Source: Branchiostoma floridae
Taxonomy: Eukaryota > Chordata > Leptocardii > Amphioxiformes > Branchiostomatidae
Length of the DNA stretch: 64,000 bases
Direction of reading: 5' to 3'
Assembly (NCBI RefSeq): GCF_000003815.2
Contig: NC_049980.1
Coordinates: forward strand, 19,759,743 to 19,823,742
Numbering within the stretch: the first letter of the stretch is position 1; the number at the start of each line of letters is the position of its first letter. A model generated the notes under the pieces. It saw only the letters and a program-made list of their open reading frames with translations, made no database searches and was not told where the DNA came from. Made by a program: the position numbers and the translations under genes. This document shows, piece after piece, positions 1-11,900 of the stretch.

Positions 1-1260
1 ACGTCCCCGTTTCTTCAGCTGTAACTTGTCACCTGTGTCGGCCATCTGCAGTCGTTAACACAGTCGAACGTCAAAACCGGACTGCAATATTATGTTGCAA
101 AGGGTAACTAATAAAATATCTGAACGGTTGTCGCAGTTGTTTTTTTAAACCGTGCAACAATCTCAGGCGAGCTGTGATGGCATCAGCTCCACCACCGCCA
201 AACAACCCGCCCGAAGAAGCCTCTCAGAAGTTGTGCAGGAGCATGACGTACCTCGTAAAAAGCTAGTTAAGATACCCAGTGATCCTCCAAGCTGCATTTC
301 AAAACCGCTGGCCTTGACGTCTCACGTAAGATGCCATAAGGTCTCAACACGACCTGCAACTAGTGCGAGTCGTAGTATATAAAATGTGATGTATCATGCA
401 AGGGGTTAAGGGTTAAAGTGAAAAGGTCTACAAATGGCGGCGTGTTCAAAAAAATTCTTCCGTCGACTGTCTGTCCGTGAATCATGTCCGTGAATTTGCA
501 GTGCGGCAAAACGTCAAATATAAGCAGGTGTCCACTGCGGAAGTAACTCTAAGGACGTGGTCCTTCCTAAGACTGTTGACTTGTGACGTAGCTTGGCATC
601 CACAGTGTATCTCTCATTCATATCACTAATTGAAATCATGGCTTTTGATTGTGTTGACGGGTGTCAGAAGATAAAGTTGCCTCCGAGGTAACGTTATAAC
701 GTTATTCATCGAAATACCAACAGAATGGGAACCTCGGTAAACAGTAATAACTAAATGTAAACTGTATAAGACCATGCTTCTGTCCGAAGGTATTTCAGCA
801 CTACGTAAGGATGACGGACGGACAATCCAGGTCCTTTACCACTAAGAAATGGGATAAAGAACGGAAGGCCCTTCAGCACCAAGGATAGGCAGACAATATG
901 AAGGCCCAATAGGCATCACTACAATGATAGAGAGATACAGCCTGGAGAGGCAGGGAAGGACCTTTGGTACTATAAAAGGACAGGAATTCCTTCAGCACCA
1001 GGGACAGCAGGTGCAAACCGAAAGCATNNNNNNNNNNNNNNNNNNNNNNNNNNNNNNNNNNNNNNNNNNNNNNNNNNNNNNNNNNNNNNNNNNNNNNNNN
1101 NNNNNNNNNNNNNNNNNNNNNNNNNNNTTAGCATCGCGCGAACGCTCCTATTTCCTATTAAAATTTTATGTGGTTTGGGCAGTACACCATATCACCTGTA
1201 GTGGCGCTGCTGTATGCACACACGCACCGCCGCGGGTCACAGGGAAGAGGTCAACAGAAA
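1..1260. other. upstream region, no supported gene
   Basis: No exon with a recognisable domain was found. Short open frames exist (for example 152-382) but resemble nothing known to me. A sequence around 433-456 beginning ATGGCGGCG is closely matched by one at 1261-1284; both look like start-of-transcript or YY1-type promoter elements. Two head-to-tail copies of the palindrome TAACGTTA lie at 689-704. Confidence 0.5.
1028..1127. other. assembly gap (100 N)
   Basis: A run of exactly 100 N, the usual placeholder for a gap of unknown length. Distances across it are not reliable. Confidence 0.99.
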
Positions 1261-1306
1261 ATGGCGGCGCGCTCGAAAAACATCGTGGTGGTTTATGTTC
1301 TTGGTG
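1261..1306 (+). other. possible orphan first exon with a P-loop-like beta strand
   Basis: The ATG at 1261 opens the frame MAARSKNIVVVYVLGG and is followed by a usable donor (G/GTATTT at 1307). The string NIVVVYVLGG resembles the first strand of nucleoside monophosphate kinases just before the GxxGxGK loop. No exon carrying the rest of such a kinase was found downstream, so this may be an orphan, a duplicated first exon or chance. It could also be part of the 5' region of the next gene. Confidence 0.2.
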
Positions 1307-1385
1307 GTATTTAATCTTCATGGCACGGTAAAATAGGTTAACAACGGCTAGGTCAGGTCTACAGACCTGTGTCCCACAACTTGGT

Positions 1386-4300
1386 GTGATGTACCGCGCG
1401 ATTGTACCTTTCTCTCATGTAAAAATTCGCCCACCATCGTTTGACCTCCTCCAGAACATTTCTGCCAAAACATTTCGGTACAACATGTGTCGCCAGAAAC
1501 ACTACCGGCTTCCCATCCCGACAGAAGACCCGTTCCTAACCAGCGCCAGTGAAGTGTTAGACGTTCGCACGCCGGCTGAATTTGCAGAGGACCACATTCC
1601 CGGTGCACGGAACCTTCCCGTCTTAAGTGACCAGGAGCGAGTGAAAGTGGGAATCTTGTATAACGAGAATTCCTTCGAGGCGAGGAAACTCGGAGCAGCT
1701 CTCATCTCTGCCAATATAGGTAAGCTCAGATCTCTAAAGTACATTGGGTACCCACGAGAGATAATACAAAACTGATGTCCTTATGGATAAAAAAATGTCT
1801 TCTTTTGATGACACCTGGATATCTAAAGCACAGTAAGATCAGAACAATTGTAACGTTATGCAAAACTTTCTCCAAGAGGGTGTCAAACAGTGACACACTG
1901 GACATTCCATTATGGCTTTTGGGGAAAATAATGTTCGACTACCTGATTTGAAGAATTTGGTATTAGATAACATTCAATGATGAGAACAAATGACATGCTA
2001 CATGACCAATTACGCTGAACAAATGATTCAGCAACAATGCTTTGACATTGAACTAGAGCTGGTAATTAAAATAGCTTGCTACAGCTCACAGAAAAAGGGC
2101 ATGCAGGCCCTCTTGAAAGGCAGACCTTGACTACACCCTGGTTGGTAATTCAATGTACAAACATCAGTGTCAGTGCTATATACATGTATGTACTGTGTAA
2201 TCTTTTTTGTTGCAGCTTCTATGATCCAAGATGATTTGATAGATAAACCCAAGGACTACACACCACTTGTGTACTGCTGGAGGGGAGGGCAACGGTCAGG
2301 CAGCTTGGGAATCATACTGTCACAGATTGGCTTCAAGGTGGGTGAGAACCAGGAGAGACCCTGTAACACAGTGTACTTCTCATACAATTCTGAGCATGAC
2401 TCTGTCACAAATCACTGGCATTCACTATACTCCATACAGTGCTATGGTAGTTCCTGCACCATTGGACTTTGATGTCATTCAAACACCATGGTAAAGACAG
2501 ATAAGGTTGAACAACAGTTAGAAAGAGTAAGTCACAGTTAGTAAGTGTACCCTTTTTAAATCATGCCAGCACATGTACATTTTTGTACCAATCATCTGGC
2601 CAACAAACTCATTTATATAGAGCAAGCATTTCTTTTCAGCAACCACTTTCATCAACAGTCTATGTTTCCTTTTTTCACATTTTTGTACACATAGGTCTAT
2701 TTGCTGGAGGGAGGCTACCGGACTTACCGCCAAACAGTGGTGAGAGACATCAAAGAGCTGCCAGCACAGTTCAAGTTTCTCATGCTGTCTGGCATGACAG
2801 GTGAAGACCATTATACAAACATTACATTACTATTTTTGTGTGCCGGTAGATTTACATATATTAAGCAAGATGGCTAACCTATATCTTAATAATCTTACCG
2901 GTTGTATTTCTATATAGATACAATTCTAAATCAGAAGACAGGCCCATAAATGTACAATGTAAAACAGTAGAGTCACATCGCCTGTGTGACCAGGAAGCAA
3001 TGTAATACCTATGGTGGTGTGGTAACTGCATGACTTGTGGAAAAAATAATTCTTCTCTCTTTTTGACTGCAATACAGGTACCAGTAGGTAAAGTATGGCT
3101 ATGATGATGAAAGACATTCAAGTATCTGATATTCAGTATTGCTGTGTTGTTTCTGCCAATAGGAGTGGGGAAGACTTTCCTTTTACACAGACTACAGGAA
3201 AGGGGAGAGCAGGTTTTGGACCTGGAGGGAGCAGCTAGGCACAAGGGTTTGTACATTTTAAGATATGTAATGTCNNNNNNNNNNNNNNNNNNNNNNNNNN
3301 NNNNNNNNNNNNNNNNNNNNNNNNNNNNNNNNNNNNNNNNNNNNNNNNNNNNNNNNNNNNNNNNNNNNNNNNNNNNNNNNNNNNNNNNNNNNNNNNNNNN
3401 NNNNNNNNNNNNNNNNNNNNNNNNNNNNNNNNNNNNNNNNNNNNNNNNNNNNNNNNNNNNNNNNNNNNNNNNNNNNNNNNNNNNNNNNNNNNNNNNNNNN
3501 NNNNNNNNNNNNNNNNNNNNNNNNNNNNNNNNNNNNNNNNNNNNNNNNNNNNNNNNNNNNNNNNNNNNNNNNNNNNNNNNNNNNNNNNNNNNNNNNNNNN
3601 NNNNNNNNNNNNNNNNNNNNNNNNNNNNNNNNNNNNNNNNNNNNNNNNNNNNNNNNNNNNNNNNNNNNNNNNNNNNNNNNNNNNNNNNNNNNNNNNNNNN
3701 NNNNNNNNNNNNNNNNNNNNNNNNNNNNNNNNNNNNNNNNNNNNNNNNNNNNNNNNNNNNNNNNNNNNNNNNNNNNNNNNNNNNNNNNNNNNNNNNNNNN
3801 NNNNNNNNNNNNNNNNNNNNNNNNNNNNNNNNNNNNNNNNNNNNNNNNNNNNNNNNNNNNNNNNNNNNNNNNNNNNNNNNNNNNNNNNNNNNNNNNNNNN
3901 NNNNNNNNNNNNNNNNNNNNNNNNNNNNNNNNNNNNNNNNNNNNNNNNNNNNNNNNNNNNNNNNNNNNNNNNNNNNNNNNNNNNNNNNNNNNNNNNNNNN
4001 NNNNNNNNNNNNNNNNNNNNNNNNNNNNNNNNNNNNNNNNNNNNNNNNNNNNNNNNNNNNNNNNNNNNNNNNNNNNNNNNNNNNNNNNNNNNNNNNNNNN
4101 NNNNNNNNNNNNNNNNNNNNNNNNNNNNNNNNNNNNNNNNNNNNNNNNNNNNNNNNNNNNNNNNNNNNNNNNNNNNNNNNNNNNNNNNNNNNNNNNNNNN
4201 NNNNNNNNAATCCTCAGGGACTATCCTCATTTTACTCAAGACAGGATACACCTTAAAGAACTGCTGCAAACCCTTCACAAGTTTCACGGTGGAAAGAAAT

Positions 4301-4536
4301 TGGATTCCTGCTTTTGCTTAATTGACAACGCCAGATGGGAGGAGTTTGTTGAGTCCATATGACGGGAACACTATGATCCAGCTTACTCTAAGTCTGTGAT
4401 GAGGAATTCACAAGGAGGGCTTACTCATGTTACAACTGTTCAAGTGGACAGCATGGATGAGGACTATCTCCAGAGAACTCTTCTGGCAGAATTGTTGTCA
4501 TTTAGTAATAGCAATAACAGCCCTACAGAATATTGA
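1386..4536 (+). CDS. tRNA 2-selenouridine synthase-like protein, five exons visible, part lost in a gap
   Basis: In bacteria this family (MnmH/SelU) converts 2-thiouridine at the tRNA wobble position to 2-selenouridine using selenophosphate. Visible exons are 1386-1719, 2216-2337, 2695-2800, 3163-3246 and 4209-4536; the section between the last two lies in N. Exons 1-2 form a rhodanese domain with LDVRTPAEFAEDHIPGARN and the active-site cysteine in YCWRGGQRSG. Exons 3-4 carry the P-loop GMTGVGKT, followed by VLDLEGAARHKG, typical of the family. The last exon holds the C-terminal part ending around HYDPAYSKS, but a TGA at 4360-4362 interrupts it. The start may be 1386, giving a basic, acid-poor N-terminus that could target mitochondria, or the Met codon at 1485. 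Splice phases agree across all visible junctions. It is convergent with ERI2. Family assignment is secure; function in an animal is inferred. Confidence 0.88.
3275..4208. other. assembly gap (934 N)
   Basis: A run of 934 N. It removes the middle exons of the selenouridine synthase-like gene, downstream of the P-loop. Confidence 0.99.
4360..4362 (+). other. in-frame TGA inside conserved coding sequence
   Basis: The frame reads WEEFVESI-TGA-REHYDPAYSKS and then stays open for another 57 codons to a TGA at 4534. The residues after the stop still look like the family's C-terminus, so the reading frame was conserved through this position. Possible explanations are a nonsense mutation, a sequencing error or null allele, stop-codon readthrough, or selenocysteine. 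No convincing SECIS element was seen by eye in 4537-5000. Confidence 0.9.
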
Positions 4537-5000
4537 TGTCAGTGTAAAGGGTGCAGCCAGCATTGATTTTAAAATCATTTACAAATGTACACACAGATGT
4601 ATACATTATTTATCCATTTAACATGATGACTGTTGCATATGATGATTCACAAGTTTCTTGATTTTGAAATGCTCTTGTTGCTTCTCACATGCAGTATGAA
4701 GGACATAACAACCATTAAACTGTTTTGTGAATGCTAGATGAAAAAGTGCCATATACATTTTTATTGAAATATACATTGATACATTTAAAACGTCAGGATT
4801 GAAATTCCTGTTGAGCTACTTTTAAAACTCTAAAATGACATAATTACTGCTACTGCCATGTGACCACACCATCTGAACAGTTACATTTCCCAGACGTCAC
4901 TGTGGAGAAGTTAAGACATAATGACTGAGATACCGTAATTTTCCATGGTTGTCAGTCACTACTTAATACATGTTTTTTGTACTACATTGCAATGTTCCGT
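4537..5000. other. convergent 3' interval between the selenouridine synthase-like gene and ERI2
   Basis: About 460 bp of AT-rich sequence that should hold both 3' UTRs. A minus-strand AATAAA (TTTATT at 4760-4765) lies about 236 bp past the ERI2 stop and is a plausible poly(A) signal. No clear poly(A) signal was picked out for the plus-strand gene. Confidence 0.5.
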
Positions 5001-7238
5001 TTAGGCATCATCTAGGTCCATACGCGGTAATGGTGGCTCTATTTCTATATGTAGAAATGTTTTCCTTTTTCTACTTCTAGTGGAGCATAGATCTGTACTG
5101 TAATGCATGCTACTGTTTAAAGTACTACCCCTTGATCTATACAGAGTTTCCCATTTAAAAAAATTACAACTTTGTGCACTATCCCTCCTTCCTGTCCCAC
5201 AGACCCAAAACTGCTTGCCATGGTTGGGTCCTGGGTTCACTACGCTCCTTCGTTTGGCACGGCGACCACATGTGCAAAATGGGGGTGTGATCCTACTGGT
5301 GCGAATAACTAAAGGATTTCTTGCCACCGAATGTGTGTTGGAGCTGGAAGATCTTACTGACATCTTGTCTTCCATATGTTCTTGTTTTGGAGTTGTATAC
5401 ACACTAGCTGTATTAGAGCTCCCAAGGGTACCTTTTGCACTTGACCCCTCCACTTCAATTAATAGACTCTTCCGATTATTTGTTTGAGGTTGTCCTTTCG
5501 TTGTCATATCTGCACCCTCATTGTTTGGTCTGCTCTGATGATGACACTGTGCTGTCAGTGCCTTGTATTGTCCTGCAGTGTTGGGATGGCAAGGTCCAAA
5601 TTTGATACATTCCTTTTTGTCACATGTATCATTTGTTACTGTGTGAAGTACACTGTTGCCGAGAGTGGGAGCAAATTTCACACCTACCTTCCCAAGATTT
5701 GCTAGTAAGGTCGTTGACTTAGTGGTGGATGGTTGATGTCCTGTCATTGGCGATGTGTAAACATGACCACCTTGCCTTGTGGTTGAAGGTTGAGCATACA
5801 CCTTACCTCTAGGGGCAGACATGTTGGTAGTTGTTCCCTTGTACGCTGTATACTTTCCGCCTGCCACACATCCTTTCTTCACACTACTGGTACTTTTTGA
5901 TGGAAAGTTTTTACTGCAAATGGGGCTGTTGCTCCGCACTGAATCAGAGATTGTTGACGATGCATCATTGATCAATGTGCTGCTGGCAAGGGGTTGTCTG
6001 TTTTGCAGCTGCATTGGTTGCAACTTTGATGTCGTTGTGCTATTTACAATCGGTTGTCTATGTACAGATGGACTATTGTTGGTTGATTTTGATGAGCCAA
6101 GACTGTGTATGGTCTGAGGACTCTTGACCTGGTTGGTTATCTTAAGTTGGGGAACAGGACCAATCAGACTCTTTGTGATCTGCATCACACAGCCATCACC
6201 CATCATTCTCCAGGCCAGCTTGGCTGTGTTTCTTGCATCTTCGATCCCAGAGTGCTCTCTTCCCTCAAACTCTATTCCTAAGTCTCTAAGGGCCCCCTTC
6301 AATCCATTTGGTTTACGACCATAGAACTTCTTATAGGTAGCTCTCAGATCTAACCAACAATTTAAAGCATTTGGTTTGGAGATGCCTTTCCGGCGGCATT
6401 CATACAGAAGGCATACACCAAGATCCCAGTCAGACCAGGTAACAAAGGTGCCCCATTTGTTTGTTGTGGTCTTTCCAATTGTTTTGCCTGTCACAAAGTG
6501 GGCAGATTTCTCTGTTTGTACACCATTCAACCACCTGCTGAACTGAGCCAAGCAGATGTGAAGAGGGATTCCATGGTCAACTTGGTCCTGAGTTATTCCA
6601 GTCAGCTCTGTACAGAAATTACTCAAGTAAGGATGTTCCTCTGGCTGAACATACCTGCAGGTATGAAACGAAAGAAGTTGCGTATCTGCTTGTGTCAGTG
6701 AGGTGGGAATTTGCTATAATGTGATTAATTGATCACCTGCCTGGTTGACATCCTTTTTAGTTAACAAAGGGTCCCCTTCTTAGGAAGTGAATATGAGACC
6801 ACCACTAAATAAGATGGCAACCAACTTATATATATACCTAGCTATTTTAAAGAATACTGTGTAATTTCACCAGAAACTTTATTCAATAGTATGCAAATGC
6901 AAGACATACAAGCATGCTGCAGCCAGTGAGTTGTAATGTGGAGTAATGTTAAAACTGGGAACATAAATCCACAGCAATTGTTTCATGACTTACCTGTGGA
7001 ATTCTGCTTCTATCTCTCCCGTGGCTGTATTGAGAAGGACTGCGGGAAACTCTATGACCTCTGACTGTGCCCCTGCTGGACCCTCCTTATTCTTCCAACA
7101 TGTTGCCTCAAAGTCAATCACCACCAGGTAGCTGAAGGCCTGGGGAGTGATTCTAGGAGTGGTATTGCTGTGTTCTGCATGTCTGGGATGCTTCTTGATG
7201 ATACCAAGCTGCCTTGCTAAGGATTTGGTGGACTTCAT
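5001..7238 (-). CDS. ERI2: ERI1 exoribonuclease 2 (ERI2)
   Basis: A predicted 3'-5' exoribonuclease of the DEDDh class, 632 residues in two coding exons (7238-6994 and 6654-5001, joined phase 2 to give an Arg codon before YVQPEEHP). The exonuclease domain fills about residues 35-225. Motif I is VIDFEATCW, motif II is FVTWSDWDLG and motif III is HSGIEDARN with its His and Asp. A long Ser/Thr/Asn-rich linker follows. Near the C-terminus is a GRF zinc finger: CTCGRRAKRR, then FWVCGTGR and CNFFKWE. Vertebrate ERI2 has the same order and similar length. The start MKSTKSLARQLG fits the vertebrate N-terminus. An AG directly before the ATG hints at an intron in the 5' UTR. Substrate in this organism is unknown. 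Confidence 0.93.
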
Positions 7239-7319
7239 CTGTATTAGGAAAAAACTGTGTATGTATTTTAAGTTGGCAAACTTGTTGGCAACTTGGACTC
7301 AGTTGGAGTAGAGTTTCTC

Positions 7320-7503
7320 TTACCCTGGGAAAAACCAGACTCCTAAGACTAGTAAGAGTCCGTGTGGAAAGAGTTACCGATCCTGCACTCCCACAACTGT
7401 ACACCTGCCCCACTGCTGGGTCGTCGGGTAGGTGTAAATTGCAGGACGTGTGTGGCGGGGATCGATAGCGAACCCTTACCTTGCCAGCTGGTTTCGCAGG
7501 GTA
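7320..7503. mobile_element. 184 bp hAT-like MITE with 8-bp target duplication
   Basis: The ends are imperfect inverted repeats: TTACCCTGGGAAAAACCAG on the left, and CAGGGTAA preceded by CTGGTTTCG on the right. The 8-bp direct repeat AGTTTCTC flanks it at 7312-7319 and 7504-7511. An 8-bp duplication with short TIRs points to the hAT superfamily. There is no coding capacity. It sits about 80 bp upstream of the ERI2 start codon. Confidence 0.7.
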
Positions 7504-7769
7504 AGTTTCTCTGTAATTATTTGGATGCAATTGTTAACTACCAACTGTGTGAAGGAGTTTATATAATCTCCATGGTGTAAACAAGGTTTTGAACATTTTT
7601 GGTGGTGTGAAGGAAATATGCTAAAGTACTAAAAGTAAGTATAAGTTGTCACTATAACGTTATCAATATGATCAGAAATATCTTGCAAGAAAAGCAAGTA
7701 ACATTACTTTCACCAAAAAGCAGTAACTCAAGCAACTAGGAGAGTACGTCTTATCTGTGGGGGGCCTAA

Positions 7770-8160
7770 TGTCCTTTTGCATAGAGCGTAATTGGCCGTT
7801 TTAATTTTACGTAGAGCGTAGACGGGTCGCTTAATTCAACGTAGAGCATAATCAGTGCATTTTGCATAGAGCGTAATTGACTCTTTTAATCTAACGTAAT
7901 GCATTGTAGCTCCCAGGAATTTACCGAAAAACGTAATGAATTAATTGTGCGTACATCGGAATCAAACCTGCCCTAACCATTGCCCTAAGTCCCTTCAAAA
8001 TGCAGGAAATTGCGTTTCAGAGGGTCAAGATTTCAAAAGTTCTGCATAATGTGTGGGGAAGCTTTTGAATTGAGTGTAGAGCATAGAGACTATTAAAGAG
8101 GCTTCCTGAATTCAGCGTAATACGTAGCCGGCCACCAGAATCTAGCGTAGAGCGTTGTCG
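7770..8160. repeat. degenerate tandem repeat with core (C/A)(A/G)TAGAGCGTAAT
   Basis: Same-strand copies of the core, some of them diverged, occur near 7781, 7811, 7841, 7866, 8077, 8115 and 8143, about 25-33 bp apart in the better-preserved left part. A G-rich run (7758-7763) and a C-rich run (about 8163-8168) bracket the block. Nothing coding was seen. It looks like an old satellite-like array or the inside of a decayed element. Confidence 0.55.
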
Positions 8161-8190
8161 GGACCCCCCATGGGGGCCCTCATCTGTTAC

Positions 8191-8979
8191 TCTCTGTATG
8201 CTGGGAGAAGGCCATGTAATGTTACATCTGCTTGTTGATTCCTGTCATTGCAGCTATAAAACGTGGCAAGATCTGTGTCTTGTGATATTTGCTGTGTTGT
8301 ATCAAGGAGCTTTTATATCAGATGCTCGCATGCTCTCAGCTCTGGGCAAGGAGCTTGTGTTCCTGTCAGAATATGTTGGCCGAGAGATCTAGAAATTATA
8401 AACCTTCTTCTTTTTACAGCCCACATTCTTGGTGAAGAATGTGCTGGCTGTTTAAACCAGCTGAATCCACATTCCACAAAGAAGAAATAGAATCTGCATC
8501 GTCACTACCACGTTAATAATCCCCAAACAGACATTACCTCTTGAATACGAGTTCCTACTCAACCGAACTCTACTCTACTCTTTACCTCACTCAGCTTGGC
8601 ACGAAGTTCAACCTTCCCGCTCTCTCCCGCTCTGCCTTCTTTCAAATATTTTAATCTCGTCAGTTCCCGTTCTAGCAACCGTAATCTCCCGAGAGTTTGT
8701 GATGCTTGTCAGGATCAGTTCAAAAGAATATAGGTGACCTTATACACCTAAGACTCATATACTTGTGTATTAAGAAGTAGTTAGTCGCTATCAGGCCTTC
8801 AAAATATTTATAAAAATATTTAAAGATACGTTTAATACAATTGACTGTGTTTAATTGAAATGTGTTGGCAAAATCTATCGCACAAAAAATTGACACCCCT
8901 ATTTTGTGATAGACGTTTTGTTAATCACGTGGGCATCAATCCGCGCGTCATTGTCGGTGCCAGAGCAAAGGAGGCAGAC
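8191..8979. other. region upstream of the hnRNP M-like gene
   Basis: No gene is recognised here. The start of this stretch carries the string AAGGAGCTTTTATATCAG at 8304-8321, nearly the terminal repeat of the element at 32020-33225. The remainder should hold the promoter and 5' UTR of the hnRNP gene, but no TATA box stands out. Confidence 0.4.
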
Positions 8980-11900
8980 ATGTCTACTGAAGAAGTTGAA
9001 ACTCCCGTCGCGGAAAATGGCTCATCTGAGCCCAAATCATCCTCTCCAAAGCCAGCAGTTAAAAAGTGAGTACATGTATAACGATAGGATGTAGGAAATA
9101 GTTTCAGACTGCGTAGATAATTGTTAAGATTTCCTCAAAACAGAAGGTGTGGAAGTGACGCGTGTTTCACACAAAGGAAATAAAGATGGCGTCTTGTCAT
9201 CAAGTAGTGGAAATTTTGCAGTGCACGTGCTTCAAAGTACACCAATTAAGCCCTTTGTGTTTCAGATTTGCGCGAAAATGAATATAGGACTTCTATTAGT
9301 TTCTTTGAATAAGATCGGTGAATTTTGCATTTTTTGCTTTGTTTTTAGGCTGAGCAAATCACGTGGCCTTCAAAATTATTTGTGAGCCAAACTGGTCTAG
9401 CCGTGGCGACTTTGCATGGGAAGACTAATTAAATGGTAATAAGTCCTCCTATGCAAATGTGCCATGGTTAAAACTGGTCATACCTGTACTGTAGTTGTAA
9501 ATGGGTCGCCTCCATAACATGATTTTGTGTGGGACGCCGACAGTGCAGTCTTTAAACTTTGAGCACAATTGAATGTACTAAAAAAAATCGATAATTTATG
9601 ATTATTTGAGCTACCATACTCTGTAAGTTTTACAAAGAGAACTTTTATTTCTTCAATCAGAGGCTAGTGATATAATGATGTACAGGGGACCAGTGGACCT
9701 GGAACAAAACAAAGAAGTAACTGCAAGATGTTTGGTGTATTAAAATGCAACACCCAAAATTAATCTACCCACAGGTGACTGTTGGGTTAGGGCTAGTCTT
9801 TTGCATGCAGTCTTATACATGTACATTAGCCCTGTCAATAGCGGCGGATGGGCGCACGACAAAAAAACAAAACATGCTGCTGCACTTATCTTCAGAACTC
9901 TGGTGTCCCTCATTTTTTCACAGCCTTACCTAGCAAAGCATGCCAGGGCGTTTTTCGGGCCTAAAACTCCCAGCGCTGCCACTCTTTGTGCCCAGTCCCC
10001 ATTATTTTCAAATACCTCTTCGTCAATTAACCCGCCATTGTTGTTAATACTGGGTATACACTTACTGACCATTAAAGCTAGCCTGTGAACGAGACCTGCA
10101 GGTTTGTGATACCCCAGGTTAGAAAATGTCAGCAAAATGTACTGCAAAAATCTTGATTTTTAGTAGTTTTACCCTTCCATAGAATTTAAGTGCTGCAAAC
10201 AAGCATATTCTTATCATGCATTAATCAGGGAGAAGTCGTCGGGTGACAGAGACAACCGTAGTCGAGGAGGCAGGGACAGGAGAGATCGGGACCGTGACAG
10301 GCGCTACCAGCCTTATGGTCGAGAAGGGCGCGGTGGTGGTGGCGGTGGAGGGAGAGGGTCGCGTGCGCACGGCCAGGACCCGGAGAGAACTGTCTACATC
10401 AGTAACATTCCATATGAGATGAAATGGCAGGACATCAAGGACCTCTTCAGAGATAAGGGTAAAATTATATGTCTAGCTGTTTGTTTGTTCTGTAATAATC
10501 CCTTCATTGTGATTGTAAAACATTGCATATATTATAAAACTGTCTAAATGTTAGAAATCCCATGAAAAACTGCCCAGAATGCGGAAAAATATTCTTATCT
10601 CTTACAACAAAGTGTATGCAGTGAGTTACTTATTGTTCAGCTCAGTACAAAATTAGCTTTGTTGTTGAAGTTGTTGTGGTGCTACAAAACTAGTAGTGAC
10701 CACATTCAACAAAAATTTTAAATGGTCAGCTTCTGTATCCCTTTTGACAATAGTCCCTTAGCACATGCAATTGAGATTCTGTTTTGACATAGTGAATATT
10801 TGAGGTTTTCTTACCAGGACAACTTCATTATGACATATTACTGACTCAGATTGCAATTTTTCAGTCGGAGAGGTGACGTATGTTGAGATGTTCACAGACA
10901 TGGATGGGAAGTCCAGGGTAAGCGGGCCGTACTTTCTAATGTTTAACACTTCTAGAGATGTTCCAAATGTATGGACTGTTTTTGTTGCCCATTGATGTGT
11001 AGTTAAAATTTCAGTCTGCGACTAAGTCGTGTTAATAAATTATATACAACGGTTTCACTACAATTAGAAACAAGTGTTGTATGAATTTGAAATGCGGTTC
11101 TCATGACATTTTGTTTGTGTCAAGCTAAGAACGGTACTTCCAGTGATACAGGATTGTTATGGGTTTGGTTTTTTTCCCTCCAGGGCTGCGGTATTGTAGA
11201 GTTCAAAGACAAAGATGTAGCAAAGAAGGCTGTGGACAACTTACACAAACATCAGATCAATGGCAGAAACATCATTGTCAGAGAAGTGAGTATGAACATA
11301 TCATCTGTGTGGCTCAGTGCTTTTGATATTTTGAAAGTCTAATCTGTTTGCCATCAATATGCCTTGAAAAAGTGTTGTATTATTTCCATGAATTGTATCT
11401 GTATAATGCTGGCAAGTAGTTAACTAACCATTGTTTTTTTTGTTCTTCTTCAGGATAGCAGTGGTGAACTGCAGCGCAGAGCTAGAATCAAGAATGATCA
11501 GGGCATGCCAGGGGGAGACATTGGGGGTGGACCCATGGGGGGTATGGGTGGAGGAATGGGCAACATGGGAGGGGGTATGGGCAACATGGGAGGTGGAATG
11601 GGCAACATGGGAGGAGGCATGGGCAACATGGGAGGAGGCATGGGTAACATGGGGGGTGGAATGGGCAACATGGGCGGGGGAATGGGCAACATGGGTGGGG
11701 GGATGGGTGGCAACTCCAATGTCGACCCTGACCTGATGAGGAGGCTTAACAACGGAGACATCAGCAACGTTGTGTTTGTGGCCAATGTGAGTGTGACATA
11801 TGTCCAACTACCATCTTACCCATGTACAAAGTTTGTTATGAATGTTGCATGTTTTTTTCTGTTTCATTTGATAACCAACACATCAAGTATCCGTGGTCCA

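Noticed and set aside
4537-5000. SECIS element for selenocysteine
   Set aside because: Several ATGA strings exist, but none pairs by eye with a downstream GA and an AA-bearing apical loop at proper spacing.
11424-11807. Long open frames on both strands over the hnRNP M Gly/Met repeat
   Set aside because: They are stop-free shadows of a 21-bp coding repeat; only the plus frame joins correctly to flanking exons.
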